64,000 bases of DNA from CAZSLO01 sp964608025 (GTDB lineage: Bacteria; Chloroflexota; Dehalococcoidia; Lucifugimonadales; CAJWER01): assembly GCA_964608025.1 (NCBI GenBank), contig CAZSLO010000007.1, positions 1-64,000 of the forward strand, in the 5' to 3' direction. Below, piece by piece: positions 9,698-18,918 of this stretch. Under the pieces are notes generated by a model, which made no database searches, was not told the origin of the DNA, and was given only the letters and a program-made list of their open reading frames with translations. The position numbers and the translations under genes are program-made. The number at the start of each line of letters is the position of its first letter. Position 1 is the stretch's first letter.

Positions 9698-12340
9698 TTG
9701 AGAACGAGTAACGAAATACGCGAGTCATTCTTGAAATTCTTCGAGTCAAAGGGCCATCTCAGGGTTTCTAGCTCCTCTTTAATACCAGTTGGGGATCCGA
9801 CATTATTATTAACAACCGCCGGCATGGTCCAATTTAAGCCATATTTCGCCGGGGAAGCTGAGCCACCAAATAAAACTCTTACTTCTTCCCAAAAATCCTT
9901 CAGGGTAGTGGATATAGAAGAAGTAGGTGATTCTACCCATATCACTATGTTCGAAATGCTAGGAAATTTTAGTATAGGTGACTACTTCAAAGAGAAGGCT
10001 GTTGAATACGCAATTGAATGTCTTGAGACGGTTATGGGGCTACCAAAAGAAAAATTCGCAGCCACAATTCACCACACTGACGATGAAGCTGGAGAGATCT
10101 GGAAAAAGGCTGGAATTCCTAGCGATCGTATTTTCAAGTTTGGAGACAATGACAACTGGTGGGGTCCAGCAGGGGATGAGGGGCCTTGCGGACCTTGCTC
10201 AGAACTCCACTACGATAACGGCCAAGGCCAGGGATGCGGCGAGGTAAATTGTGGACCGAATTGTACCAATCCAACGGCCGATGGAAATACATGTGATCGA
10301 TACGTGGAGCTATGGAATCTTGTATTTATGCAGTTCTACCACCATCTGGATGGAAAGCGTACTCCCCTACCCGCCACGGGTGTTGATACGGGTATGGGAC
10401 TGGAGAGATTGGTATCTGTGCTACAAAATGTCGACACAATTTACAAAACAGACTTATTTACTCCACTGGTAGACACCGTATCCAAGATCAGTAAGACAGT
10501 CTACGGGGACGATCCTGATACCGACTATGCTATGACTGTAGTAACTGAACATGGCAGGAGTGCTGCATTCTTGCTTGCCGATGGCGTAGTTCCAGGTAAC
10601 GAGGGGCGCGGTTATGTCTTACGGAGAATCATTCGACGTGCTATCAGGCATGGCAGACGTCTCGGGCTCAACAATCCGTTTCTCGGTGACATAGCTGCCA
10701 GGGTTTCCGAAGAAATGGGTGACGTTTATCCCGAACTACGCAATAACAAGGAATTTGTTCTCACATCATTGAAATTAGAGGAAGAGAAGTTCCAGCAGGC
10801 CTATGAGAACGGCTACACCGTGCTTGACGAAGCTATAAAAACAGGTGAACTCACCGGCGAAAAAGTTTTTCAACTTTGGGATACATACGGATTCCCAGTT
10901 GAGATGACGGAGGAAATTTCCAAAGAGGCCGGGATCACCGTCGACATGGACGGTTTCGAACGCGAAATGGATGCCCAGCGGGAACGAGCACGTGCCTCAG
11001 CTCAATTCAGTGCTGATAGGGTTAAGATTCGTGTCTATGAAAGCTTGGGGGTAGGCGGCACCAGGTTCCTCGGATACGAAACATTAAGTACGTCGACAGT
11101 AGTAGTTGGGATGATATCGGGCAATCAGGTAGTTACCAAGGTATCGGAAGGCTCAGAGGTTGAAATTGCCCTCATAGATACTCCGTTCTACCCCGAAGGA
11201 GGAGGACAAGTCGGAGACGAAGGAGAAATCGTTTGCTCGAGCGGCAAAATAGAAGTGACTGATACGCAAACCGTTATGCCAGGATTAATAATGCATTTCG
11301 GGAAAGTTGTTGAGGGGAACATATCGCTAAGTGATCCTGTCGATGCATTTGTGAACCTAGTTCGTAGGGAAAATACAGCCCGTAACCATACTGCAACACA
11401 CATGCTTCATGCAGCACTTCGCCAAATCCTCGGGAGTCATGTTCGACAAGCAGGATCGCTTGTAGCTCCTGATAGGCTCCGCTTCGATTTTAGTCATGTC
11501 GAAGCATTAACTCCCGATCAACTTGACCAAGTACAACTCCTGGTCAACGAGAAGATTCGGGAAAACGTGAGCGTTCATAAGAGCGAGGATAAATACACCC
11601 GCGCGATCGAGCGGGGGGCCTTGGCTTTCTTTGGCGATAAATATGAAGACAATGTGCGCCTCATCGAAATCTCGAATGGAGATACCTTTAGTTACGAAGT
11701 CTGTGGCGGTACCCATGTACATCGCACCGGTGAACTCGGTTCAGTTTTTGTACTGGGAGAATCGAGCATTGGATCCGGGATGCGGCGTATAGAGGCGGTT
11801 AGCGGCAGAGGCGCTGAACGAATCGTGCGGGAAAGGTTCAGAGCGCAAGAAACAGTCGCAGCCAAGCTTCAAACTACTGTGATGGATGCCGGTGATAGGG
11901 TAGACGGATTACTGGCCGAAATGGAATCACTGCGCCAAGCAAATGAGACCCTCGAACGACGCTTGTCCCTCCATGCTGCAGAAAGCATACTTGGGTCCAT
12001 AAAAGAGACTGAAGGTATACCTGTGTTGGCTCATCGTGTAACAGTTACAAACACTGATGCGATGAGGGAAATGGGAGACTGGTTAAGAGACAAAATGGGC
12101 AGCGGAATAGTGGTTCTTGGATCGATCATAAACGATAGACCACAGTTGATCGCTATGGTCACACAGGATTTGGTTGATCAAGGTTTCAGTGCTATAGAAA
12201 TAGCAAAGGGGGCAGCTCGACAAATCGAGGGCGGCGGTGGTGGAAGGCCAGACGTGGCCCAGGCCGGGGGGCGTAAATCCGATGGACTAGACGACGCCCT
12301 GAAATCTGTTCCCAGCCTTGTACGCAAAAAGGCCCAGTGA
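9698..12340 (+). CDS. alaS: Alanyl-tRNA synthetase
   Basis: 880 residues, the normal full length. It charges tRNA-Ala and clears mischarged Ser/Gly. Domains in order: class II catalytic domain (residues ~1-250, 'MFEMLGNFSIGDYF', 'GPCGPCSELHYD', 'TGMGLERL'), tRNA-binding helical domain, editing domain with the zinc ligands 'HTATHMLH' near 570 and 'CGGTHVHRTGE' near 670, and the C-terminal DHHA1 domain ending in a glycine-rich 'GGGGGRPDVAQAGG'. The start is TTG with AAGGAGCG eight bases upstream; residues S-N-E-I-R follow as usual. The stop overlaps the start of ruvX. Confidence 0.97.
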   Translation: MRTSNEIRESFLKFFESKGHLRVSSSSLIPVGDPTLLLTTAGMVQFKPYFAGEAEPPNKTLTSSQKSFRVVDIEEVGDSTHITMFEMLGNFSIGDYFKEKAVEYAIECLETVMGLPKEKFAATIHHTDDEAGEIWKKAGIPSDRIFKFGDNDNWWGPAGDEGPCGPCSELHYDNGQGQGCGEVNCGPNCTNPTADGNTCDRYVELWNLVFMQFYHHLDGKRTPLPATGVDTGMGLERLVSVLQNVDTIYKTDLFTPLVDTVSKISKTVYGDDPDTDYAMTVVTEHGRSAAFLLADGVVPGNEGRGYVLRRIIRRAIRHGRRLGLNNPFLGDIAARVSEEMGDVYPELRNNKEFVLTSLKLEEEKFQQAYENGYTVLDEAIKTGELTGEKVFQLWDTYGFPVEMTEEISKEAGITVDMDGFEREMDAQRERARASAQFSADRVKIRVYESLGVGGTRFLGYETLSTSTVVVGMISGNQVVTKVSEGSEVEIALIDTPFYPEGGGQVGDEGEIVCSSGKIEVTDTQTVMPGLIMHFGKVVEGNISLSDPVDAFVNLVRRENTARNHTATHMLHAALRQILGSHVRQAGSLVAPDRLRFDFSHVEALTPDQLDQVQLLVNEKIRENVSVHKSEDKYTRAIERGALAFFGDKYEDNVRLIEISNGDTFSYEVCGGTHVHRTGELGSVFVLGESSIGSGMRRIEAVSGRGAERIVRERFRAQETVAAKLQTTVMDAGDRVDGLLAEMESLRQANETLERRLSLHAAESILGSIKETEGIPVLAHRVTVTNTDAMREMGDWLRDKMGSGIVVLGSIINDRPQLIAMVTQDLVDQGFSAIEIAKGAARQIEGGGGGRPDVAQAGGRKSDGLDDALKSVPSLVRKKAQ

Positions 12341-12759
12341 AGTTGCGAGTACTAGGAATAGATCATGGACAAAAGCGAATCGGTATCGCTTTAAGTGATA
12401 CTATGGGAATGATCGCTTCTCCTCTGACAACTATCGAACACACATCTGACGCCGCAGACATCAATGCGGTGATTACCTTGATTGAAAAAAACAGTGTTGG
12501 TGAAATTGTAGTAGGCATACCAATATCGCTTGATGGTTCTATTGGGAATCAAGCCAAGCGGGCAGCATATTTTGCACGACTGATCGCTAAAGAATCTAAT
12601 AAGCCCGTCGAAACAATCGACGAACGATTTTCTACACAAGAGGCCAAGCGCAAGATCGCTGAGATCGGCCGACAACGTTCTAAAGACAAGGGTAGGTTGG
12701 ACTCGGCAGCCGCAGCAGTGTTGCTACAATCTTATCTTGATTCAAGACCTAGAACGTGA
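12337..12759 (+). CDS. ruvX: Holliday junction resolvase-like / pre-16S rRNA nuclease YqgF
   Basis: 140 residues, full length for the YqgF/RuvX family (RNase H fold), which in E. coli trims the 5' end of pre-16S rRNA. Seen: 'LGIDHGQKRIGIALSD' at the N-terminus with the first catalytic Asp, 'VVGIPISLDGS' mid-protein, 'DERFSTQEA' with the acidic pair, and 'DSAAAAVLLQSYLD' with the final Asp. It starts at GTG within the alaS stop (GTGA overlap), so translation is coupled, a pairing seen in many bacteria. Confidence 0.95.
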   Translation: MKLRVLGIDHGQKRIGIALSDTMGMIASPLTTIEHTSDAADINAVITLIEKNSVGEIVVGIPISLDGSIGNQAKRAAYFARLIAKESNKPVETIDERFSTQEAKRKIAEIGRQRSKDKGRLDSAAAAVLLQSYLDSRPRT

Positions 12760-12920
12760 CCGCTGCACAATTCAAAGTATGGCAGATTAACACATAGAAG
12801 ATCACTAAACCCCGTGTTACTGAATATGTCCGCTCTGACTGCCTCCTAGAATGGGAATGGATAATAAATCGCAGTTAAATGCTCCGCCATTCGATCATAA
12901 AGCAATGCCAATTTAACCCA

Positions 12921-12929
12921 TGCTATACT
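12921..12929 (+). promoter_or_regulatory. Extended -10 promoter of the aro operon
   Basis: TGC followed by TATACT (12924-12929) forms an extended -10 element; no good -35 is seen. The ATG of aroE lies 26 bases after the hexamer. Pattern-based only. Confidence 0.45.
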
Positions 12930-12954
12930 AGCCATCCACGAACTTGGGGCCATT

Positions 12955-13818
12955 ATGAAACAGAAGATAGTCCTCTTCGGTTACCCGCTGTCCCATTCAA
13001 TTTCTCCAAAATTCCAGCAAGCGGCCCTTGATCATTTTGCACTAGACATTTCCTACTCGGGACAGCCTACTGCACCAGATAGCCTCGAATCTGCAATTGA
13101 GATGCTCCGATCCGAAGATTACCTTGGGGCGAACGTGACTATCCCTCATAAAGAATCCGTTGTGGAATTGTTAGATGATCTAGACACATGGGCAAAAACT
13201 GTCGGCGCCGTCAACACAATAGTAAAAGATGGTACAAGGCTACTAGGACATAATACTGACGGTTATGGGTTGTTGAAGAGCCTTGAAGATAAGGCAGGTA
13301 TGGATCTTCATGGTATAAAGGTTCTCATCCTCGGTTCAGGTGGGGCCGCTCGAGCGGCGGCGTTCGCACTAGCCAAACGCAAGACTGACACCTTGATCAT
13401 TGCGAATCGTACAATAGACCGTGCCAAATCACTTGCAGATGCAATGGAAAATAGGGTGAACACCGTTAAGTCTATCTCCTTGACAGATGTACACAAAGTC
13501 AGCAAGGACACGGATTTAATCATTAACGCAACTTCTATCGGCATGCAACATGGCCCAGACGAGGGGACGTCACCTTTGGATAGTCTCCACATTAATTCAG
13601 AATCCCTGGTATTCGACATGGTCTATACTCCATCCGAAACACCACTTATGGTTGAAGCTAAAAATGCTGGTGCCAAGGTACTTGGAGGGCTTTGGATGCT
13701 CATATTTCAGGGAGCAGCAGCTTTCGAAATGTGGACTTCGAAACCAGCACCAATAAATGTCATGTATGAAGCTGGCCTCCGAGCTTTGGCGGAAAGAGAT
13801 GCCTCCAATGAAACCTAA
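12955..13818 (+). CDS. aroE: Shikimate dehydrogenase
   Basis: 287 residues, normal length. Reduces 3-dehydroshikimate to shikimate with NADPH in aromatic amino-acid synthesis. Seen: 'GYPLSHSISPKFQQAA' (substrate-binding SxS) at the N-terminus, 'GANVTIPHKESV' with the catalytic Lys, 'NTDGYGLL' with the catalytic Asp, 'LGSGGAARA' nucleotide-binding loop, 'ANRT' and 'NATSIGM'. It opens an operon with the fused aroKB gene, whose start lies within the last codons of aroE. Confidence 0.96.
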   Translation: MKQKIVLFGYPLSHSISPKFQQAALDHFALDISYSGQPTAPDSLESAIEMLRSEDYLGANVTIPHKESVVELLDDLDTWAKTVGAVNTIVKDGTRLLGHNTDGYGLLKSLEDKAGMDLHGIKVLILGSGGAARAAAFALAKRKTDTLIIANRTIDRAKSLADAMENRVNTVKSISLTDVHKVSKDTDLIINATSIGMQHGPDEGTSPLDSLHINSESLVFDMVYTPSETPLMVEAKNAGAKVLGGLWMLIFQGAAAFEMWTSKPAPINVMYEAGLRALAERDASNET

Positions 13819-15472
13819 TATATTCGTCACAGGATTTTCTGGAACTGGCAAAACTACCGTAGGACGTCGAGTAGCTAATCTACTAGGCTGGGGATATGTC
13901 GACACGGATGACGAGATAGCCTCCCAAGCCAATAAGTCTATCGCCGAAATATTTGAACAAGAAGGGGAAACCGTTTTCCGTCAACTTGAGACCGCGACTT
14001 TATCACGCTTATGCAAGCAAGAAAATCAAGTCGTATCAACGGGAGGAGGTATCACGATAGACTTAGCTAACCGGTCACTGATGGATGAAAACGGCATGGT
14101 TGTCTGCTTGGAAGCCAAGCCTCAGACTATCCATAGCCGGTTATCTAGTGAAATGACCTCCTCTGATGGAGCTCATGTTAGACCTATGCTAAAAAGCTCC
14201 GATCATCTCCTGAGAATTGAAACTCTAAAGGCTGAACGGCAAGAGAGTTACGCCATGGCCGACTGGATCATTCAGACAGACCAACTCTCCTCGGAAGAGG
14301 TCGCCTTCGAGATAATCCGAGCCTGGGAAACTCTTTCTCGGCGAACTAGTGTCAAAGACACTGAAAAAGAATTAGTTTCGGTAGTAAATACCTCATCCGG
14401 CAGCTACCCAATCTGGGTAGGTTGGGATCTGATAGATAGAATCGGTGGAAAAATCGCGGATGATTTGGAAGCCAATTCTGCCTACTTGGTAACCGATGAA
14501 GGTGCGTACTTACACGCGCGCCGAGCGCAAGCATCCCTAGAAAACGCCAGGATAGCAAGCCATATTTTTGTGATCCCAAGAGGGGAATCCAGCAAGAATC
14601 TGGAGATGGCTACTCGAATCTATAAATGGCTCGCCTCCCTTAGAGCTGAACGCGGACACCTGATAATAGCGATTGGAGGTGGAGTAGTCGGGGACTTAGC
14701 TGGCTTCGTAGCAGCAACATACCTGCGCGGTATGCCTTTTGTGCAAGTACCTACTACTATGCTTGCTATGATGGACTCCGCAATCGGAGGTAAAACGGGA
14801 GTAGATCTTACCGAAGGCAAGAACCTGGTAGGAGCTTTCCACCAACCCAAGATTGTATTAGCCGATGTCAATACCCTTACCAGTTTGCCCGATCGCGAGC
14901 GCAATGCAGGGTGGGCAGAAGCAATTAAACATGGACTAATTCTTGACGCCACTCTATTCCAAGATTTCGAGGTTGAAGGAGATGCCCTACGGTCCTTAGA
15001 AAGAAATATTAGTATTGATATAATCCAAAGAAGCATCGCTATCAAGGCTAAAGTTGTTACAGCAGACGAAAAAGAAACTTTAGGTCTCAGAATATTACTT
15101 AACTACGGCCATACTGTAGGACATGCGATTGAGACCGTGACCGCATATTCACAATATCTCCACGGCGAAGCAGTAAGCATCGGGATGATGGTAGCAGCCA
15201 GGATTAGTGAAAGTATGGGTATCCTGTCAGCCGAAGAAGTTCTCAGGCAACAACGTGTACTTGAAGCATTCCAGTTGCCAATTTCGCTTTCCGATTTCGA
15301 CATGGATTCTCTTAAGAATGCAATGAAACTAGACAAAAAGACCGTAGAGGGGTCAATCCGCTGGGTTTTACTAGACGGAATCGGACATGCAGTAACTCGT
15401 GAAAATGTACCTGAGAATATGATAGACCAAGCTCTTGATTCTCTGGACAAAGAATCCGATACAAGAGCCTAG
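13808..15472 (+). CDS. aroKB: Fused shikimate kinase / 3-dehydroquinate synthase
   Basis: Two shikimate-pathway enzymes in one chain of 554 residues. The N-terminal ~170 residues are shikimate kinase: P-loop 'GFSGTGKTTVGR', 'DTDDEI' and 'VSTGGGI'. The rest is 3-dehydroquinate synthase: 'VTDEG', 'PRGESSKN', 'GGGVVGDLAGFVAATYLRG', 'QVPTTMLAMMDSAIGGKTGVD', 'KNLVGAFHQP' and the metal-binding 'NYGHTVGHAIE' and 'LHGEAVSIGM'. An ATG at 13799 and one at 13757 are also in frame; 13808 is preferred because GGAAAGAG sits at proper distance from it. Overlap of 11 bases with aroE suggests coupled translation. With aroE, three of the seven pathway steps are encoded here. Confidence 0.94.
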   Translation: MKPNIFVTGFSGTGKTTVGRRVANLLGWGYVDTDDEIASQANKSIAEIFEQEGETVFRQLETATLSRLCKQENQVVSTGGGITIDLANRSLMDENGMVVCLEAKPQTIHSRLSSEMTSSDGAHVRPMLKSSDHLLRIETLKAERQESYAMADWIIQTDQLSSEEVAFEIIRAWETLSRRTSVKDTEKELVSVVNTSSGSYPIWVGWDLIDRIGGKIADDLEANSAYLVTDEGAYLHARRAQASLENARIASHIFVIPRGESSKNLEMATRIYKWLASLRAERGHLIIAIGGGVVGDLAGFVAATYLRGMPFVQVPTTMLAMMDSAIGGKTGVDLTEGKNLVGAFHQPKIVLADVNTLTSLPDRERNAGWAEAIKHGLILDATLFQDFEVEGDALRSLERNISIDIIQRSIAIKAKVVTADEKETLGLRILLNYGHTVGHAIETVTAYSQYLHGEAVSIGMMVAARISESMGILSAEEVLRQQRVLEAFQLPISLSDFDMDSLKNAMKLDKKTVEGSIRWVLLDGIGHAVTRENVPENMIDQALDSLDKESDTRA

Positions 15473-15478
15473 GATAAC

Positions 15479-16309
15479 TTGGAATACCTACTTCTTTTCG
15501 TAATCGGCCTAGGAACGGGTGTGATCGGTGCTATCACGGGGACGGGAGGAGGAATCATACTTGCCCCAATCCTCCTTATTTTCTTCGGGCTGGAACCGGC
15601 TCTTGGAGCTGGTACCACCCTGACCCTAGTTTCGGTGAATGGTATCTCCGGTTCTATTTTGTACCTCCGTGAAAAAATCGTCGACATACGAAGCGGACTC
15701 ATTTTCGCCCTAGCAGCTACACCTGGAGCAATACTAGCCCCCTTTGCCGTCAAGCAGATAGCAGGAGATATATTCAAAATACTATTCGGGTTCCTACTCG
15801 TTTCCATCGCAATTTATCTTTTTTACAGGTCACTCAAACCCAGCAATGCATCCGTGAAAATGACCAGGGCTGTGGCATTTACAGTTAAACAGCGTCAAAT
15901 AAACACAGGGACAGAAATATACACATATGAATTCAATCAATCCCTAGCGGCAATGTTTAACTTCTTTCTAGGTTTCGTATCTGCATTCTTCGGAACAGGT
16001 GGAGGATTCATTCGTACCCCGATCCTGGTTACAATTTTTGACTTTCCTGTAAAAATTGCCGTGGCAACTTCTATATTTGCATTGTCTATTTACGCGACAA
16101 TTGGTGCAGCCGTCCATGTTTATCTTGGTCATACCGAATGGATACCAACTTTTATAGCGATTGCACCGGGCCTTATCATTGGAAGCCTCATAGGTGTTTA
16201 CCTCTCGAAGCGAATTAGGAACATCTGGACAATAATCATGCTAGGTGGTCTTCTACTTATCATGGGAGTCCAACTGGTATCTACAGGAGCAGCCTGGAGA
16301 TTCGTGTGA
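15479..16309 (+). CDS. TSUP family (TauE/SafE-like) membrane transporter
   Basis: 276 residues and about eight hydrophobic membrane segments. The two-fold internal repeat of the TauE/SafE family is visible: 'GAITGTGGGIILAPILL' in the first half and 'SAFFGTGGGFIRTPILV' in the second. The family exports or imports sulfite, sulfoacetate and related organosulfur anions; the substrate here cannot be told. It starts at TTG six bases after the aroKB stop and overlaps the tgt start, so it belongs to the same transcript even though its function is unrelated. Confidence 0.88.
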   Translation: MEYLLLFVIGLGTGVIGAITGTGGGIILAPILLIFFGLEPALGAGTTLTLVSVNGISGSILYLREKIVDIRSGLIFALAATPGAILAPFAVKQIAGDIFKILFGFLLVSIAIYLFYRSLKPSNASVKMTRAVAFTVKQRQINTGTEIYTYEFNQSLAAMFNFFLGFVSAFFGTGGGFIRTPILVTIFDFPVKIAVATSIFALSIYATIGAAVHVYLGHTEWIPTFIAIAPGLIIGSLIGVYLSKRIRNIWTIIMLGGLLLIMGVQLVSTGAAWRFV

Positions 16310-17568
16310 AAGAGCAAGAAACAAATAACAAACCCGGCACCCAAAAGGAGCAGATCACCGGGACCGGGAAAAATCCACTGCCACGATCTTTCCGTTTCAG
16401 CCTTTATCCTGAATGCACTACCAGAACAGGAATGGCAAGGGCCGGCATACTGGAAACACCACATGGTACCGTGGAAACGCCTGCTTTCATGTCGGTTGCT
16501 ACCCAGGGTTCTGTCAAGGCTCTAGGTCCGTCAGATCTTCAGGATATAGGTGCACAAATTATACTGGCAAACACCTATCATCTGTACCTCCGACCGGGCA
16601 TCGGTGTAATCAAGGAATTTGGAGACCTACATCAATTCATGGCTTGGAATGGGCCAATACTGACTGACTCAGGTGGCTTCCAGGGCTACAGCCTAGCACA
16701 TCTACGTAAGCTGAATGAAAACGGAATTATTTTTAAATCACACTTGGACGGAAGTCTACATGAATTCACGCCAGAGGCTGTGGTAAGGTACCAGCAAGTT
16801 TTTGGGGCTGACATCATAATGCCACTCGATGTTTGCGAGCCATCTTCAGCCAACAAGATCGCCGTGGAAAAATCACTAGAACGAACCTTGAGATGGGCAA
16901 CTCGCTCTATTGAAACACACAAACGTGATGACCAGGCCCTATTTGGAATCGTGCAGGGCGGTATGTTCCCTGATTTGCGTCAACGCTCAGCAGAAATGAC
17001 TATTGAGTTAGGATTCTCCGGCTATGCCATAGGGGGGCTCAGCGTCGGGGAGACAAAGTCACAGATGCACGATATTGTCAAACTGACAACACCGCTTCTA
17101 CCAACCGATATGCCCAGGTATTTGATGGGCGTGGGATCTCCAGAAGACCTGGTCGAATGCGTAGCTCAGGGCATAGATATGTTTGACTGCGTACTTCCAA
17201 CACGAATAGCCCGTAACGGTGCCCTGTTTACGGAAAATGGCCGAATCAACATTGATACCGCGTCATTCCGTTCTGATAACAATCCAATTGACGATAAGTG
17301 TGACTGCTATACTTGCCAGACATTCCCCGCGGCCTATATACACCATCTCTTCCGAGCTAAGGAGTTACTCGCATATAGGCTTGCTACCATCCACAACCTG
17401 AGATTCACTATCAGGCTAATGGAGCATATACGCCAATCCATTATAGAGGGGACATTTGAATCGTTAAGACAATCATTCCATGAACGCTTCAGACCTCCCG
17501 ATGAACAGACAAGACGTGCACAGAAGCTAAAATGGTTAAAAGCAGTCGGTAGGGGATCTTTGGACTAG
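16306..17568 (+). CDS. tgt: tRNA-guanine (queuine) transglycosylase
   Basis: 420 residues, somewhat long because of a ~28-residue polar N-terminal extension. It replaces G34 by the queuosine precursor preQ1 in tRNAs with GUN anticodons. Seen: 'VATQGSVKAL', 'LANTYHLYLRPG', 'TDSGGFQGYSL' with the catalytic Asp, 'PLDVCEPSS', 'GIVQGGMFPDLRQRSA', 'GGLSVGE', 'LMGVGSPEDLVECVAQGIDMFDCVLPTR' region with the nucleophilic Asp, and zinc ligands 'CDCYTCQTF' followed by His. GTG start overlaps the previous stop (GTGTGA). A bidirectional terminator-like hairpin follows. Confidence 0.95.
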   Translation: MKEQETNNKPGTQKEQITGTGKNPLPRSFRFSLYPECTTRTGMARAGILETPHGTVETPAFMSVATQGSVKALGPSDLQDIGAQIILANTYHLYLRPGIGVIKEFGDLHQFMAWNGPILTDSGGFQGYSLAHLRKLNENGIIFKSHLDGSLHEFTPEAVVRYQQVFGADIIMPLDVCEPSSANKIAVEKSLERTLRWATRSIETHKRDDQALFGIVQGGMFPDLRQRSAEMTIELGFSGYAIGGLSVGETKSQMHDIVKLTTPLLPTDMPRYLMGVGSPEDLVECVAQGIDMFDCVLPTRIARNGALFTENGRINIDTASFRSDNNPIDDKCDCYTCQTFPAAYIHHLFRAKELLAYRLATIHNLRFTIRLMEHIRQSIIEGTFESLRQSFHERFRPPDEQTRRAQKLKWLKAVGRGSLD

Positions 17569-17602
17569 GTTCAGTTTCATATAAGGTAAACCCTGAGGCC
17601 GT

Positions 17603-17625
17603 AAAGTGAAGATCAGTTCACTTTT
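17603..17625. terminator. Terminator hairpin between convergent tgt and TPR-lipoprotein genes
   Basis: An 8-bp perfect stem (AAAGTGAA with TTCACTTT) and a six-base loop, ending in TTTT on the plus strand and preceded by AAA, so it could work in both directions. It sits 34 bases after the tgt stop. Confidence 0.6.
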
Positions 17626-17667
17626 AAACCCACAAGCCCTGCTTCCACTTCTCTGTTATTGAGATCC

Positions 17668-18246
17668 CTAGCGACCAGCAATCCGGTCAAGTATTGTTTC
17701 TATCTCGTTCACGCTCCGGATGTCACCAATTTCCCGGTAAAGCTTCAATGCCGACTCTAAATCCTCAATCGCAGATCTGATGTTGCCCATTTCCCTGTGT
17801 ACAGATGCCCTGTTGCGAAACACTTCTGGTAAGGTATTCTTCAATTCAATCGACTTATCGAAATCTTCTAGGGCAAGTTCCCAGCGCTCTTGGTGAAAAT
17901 AAGCTACACCGCGGTAATTGTAAGCCTTGGCAAATTCCGGCAAAACCCTGATCACCCTATCAAAAGCTGTGATTGCTTCTTCGTATTGAGCAGCACCAAG
18001 AAGTTGGACAGCCTGTGTGTAAGGGAAGAGCATATCAGGTGGTTCGGATGTCGGCTCTGGAGTGGGTGTGGGTTCTGGTGTTGGTGTAGGCAAAGGTACC
18101 TGGGTAGGCTCAGGAGTAGGAATAGCCGTAGGGGTCAGTGTAGGTGAAGGTACAGGAGTAGGCGTTGGTGCTGATCCGAGGGAACAACTTATAACCAACG
18201 ATAGTATGAATATAACCGCAATAATACCAGCAAGCCCCTGAGGCAT
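17668..18246 (-). CDS. TPR-repeat lipoprotein with Pro/Thr-rich linker
   Basis: 192 residues from the chosen ATG. Residues 1-21 are a hydrophobic signal with a lipobox ending 'VISC' (Cys22), so an anchored exported lipoprotein is likely. Next comes a ~50-residue linker of Pro-Thr-Pro-x repeats, then about three tetratricopeptide repeats ('QLLGAAQYEEAITAFDRVI', 'AYNYRGVAYFHQERWELALEDFDK', 'NRASVHREMGNIRSAIEDLE'). TPRs bind other proteins. The frame is open for 26 codons upstream, but GGAGTGGGG right before this ATG and the signal peptide favour it. Divergent from the carbonic anhydrase gene. Partner unknown. Confidence 0.8.
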   Translation of the reverse strand: MPQGLAGIIAVIFILSLVISCSLGSAPTPTPVPSPTLTPTAIPTPEPTQVPLPTPTPEPTPTPEPTSEPPDMLFPYTQAVQLLGAAQYEEAITAFDRVIRVLPEFAKAYNYRGVAYFHQERWELALEDFDKSIELKNTLPEVFRNRASVHREMGNIRSAIEDLESALKLYREIGDIRSVNEIETILDRIAGR

Positions 18247-18377
18247 CCCCACTCCGATCAAATTGTTATAAAAATAGTACTGGAAATTAGCTACTAGGAT
18301 AGCATAGTAAAAAGATACCTCCATCCCAGATGGAATATCTTGTTTACAAAAATTTAATTTACCAAATAGGAGTAGTT

Positions 18378-18902
18378 GTGATTAGAACTCTAGATGGCAA
18401 GACACCCCGAATTCACTCTTCAGCTTTTGTAAGTGAAACCGCCTACGTAATAGGGGATGTGGATATTGGGGCGGGTTCCAGTATCTGGCCGGGAACGGTA
18501 ATAAGGGCAGATGCCGGTAGTATTTCAATCGGCATCAACACTTGTATTCAAGACAACTCAGTGGTCCACGGAGACTCCGATGTTATCATTGGAAATAACG
18601 TGGTAATAGGACACAAAGTACTATGCCATGCCAAGGTAGTTGGGGACAAATCACTGATAGGAAATGGCGCGACGGTTAACGACGGAGCATTGATCGGCGA
18701 AGGCAGCCTTATAGCTTCAGGCGCTATGGTAATCGAAAATATGGAGATACCACCCGGATCAATGGTAGTAGGTATTCCAGCCCGTGTCAGAGGAACCGTA
18801 CAGGATAGACACACAGATCTGATTAGGATGACAGTCGAAGAATATGTTCGGAAGTCCAGGCTCTATAAAACACAGGGCAACCTGGAATCAAGGAACCTTT
18901 AA
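18378..18902 (+). CDS. Gamma-class carbonic anhydrase / hexapeptide-repeat protein
   Basis: 174 residues forming a left-handed beta-helix with hexapeptide repeats ('IGDVDIGAGSSIWPGTVIRAD', 'IGINTCIQDNSVVHGD'). Three zinc-binding histidines of the gamma carbonic anhydrase family are present: 'VVHGD', 'IGHKV' and 'LCHAKV'. The proton-shuttle loop of archaeal Cam is missing, as in the CaiE/PaaY/YrdA subgroup, so activity is uncertain. GTG start chosen because AGGAG lies five bases upstream and the protein begins as usual; the frame extends upstream without a good ribosome-binding site. Confidence 0.87.
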   Translation: MIRTLDGKTPRIHSSAFVSETAYVIGDVDIGAGSSIWPGTVIRADAGSISIGINTCIQDNSVVHGDSDVIIGNNVVIGHKVLCHAKVVGDKSLIGNGATVNDGALIGEGSLIASGAMVIENMEIPPGSMVVGIPARVRGTVQDRHTDLIRMTVEEYVRKSRLYKTQGNLESRNL

Positions 18903-18918
18903 AAAATCTTGGGCGAGG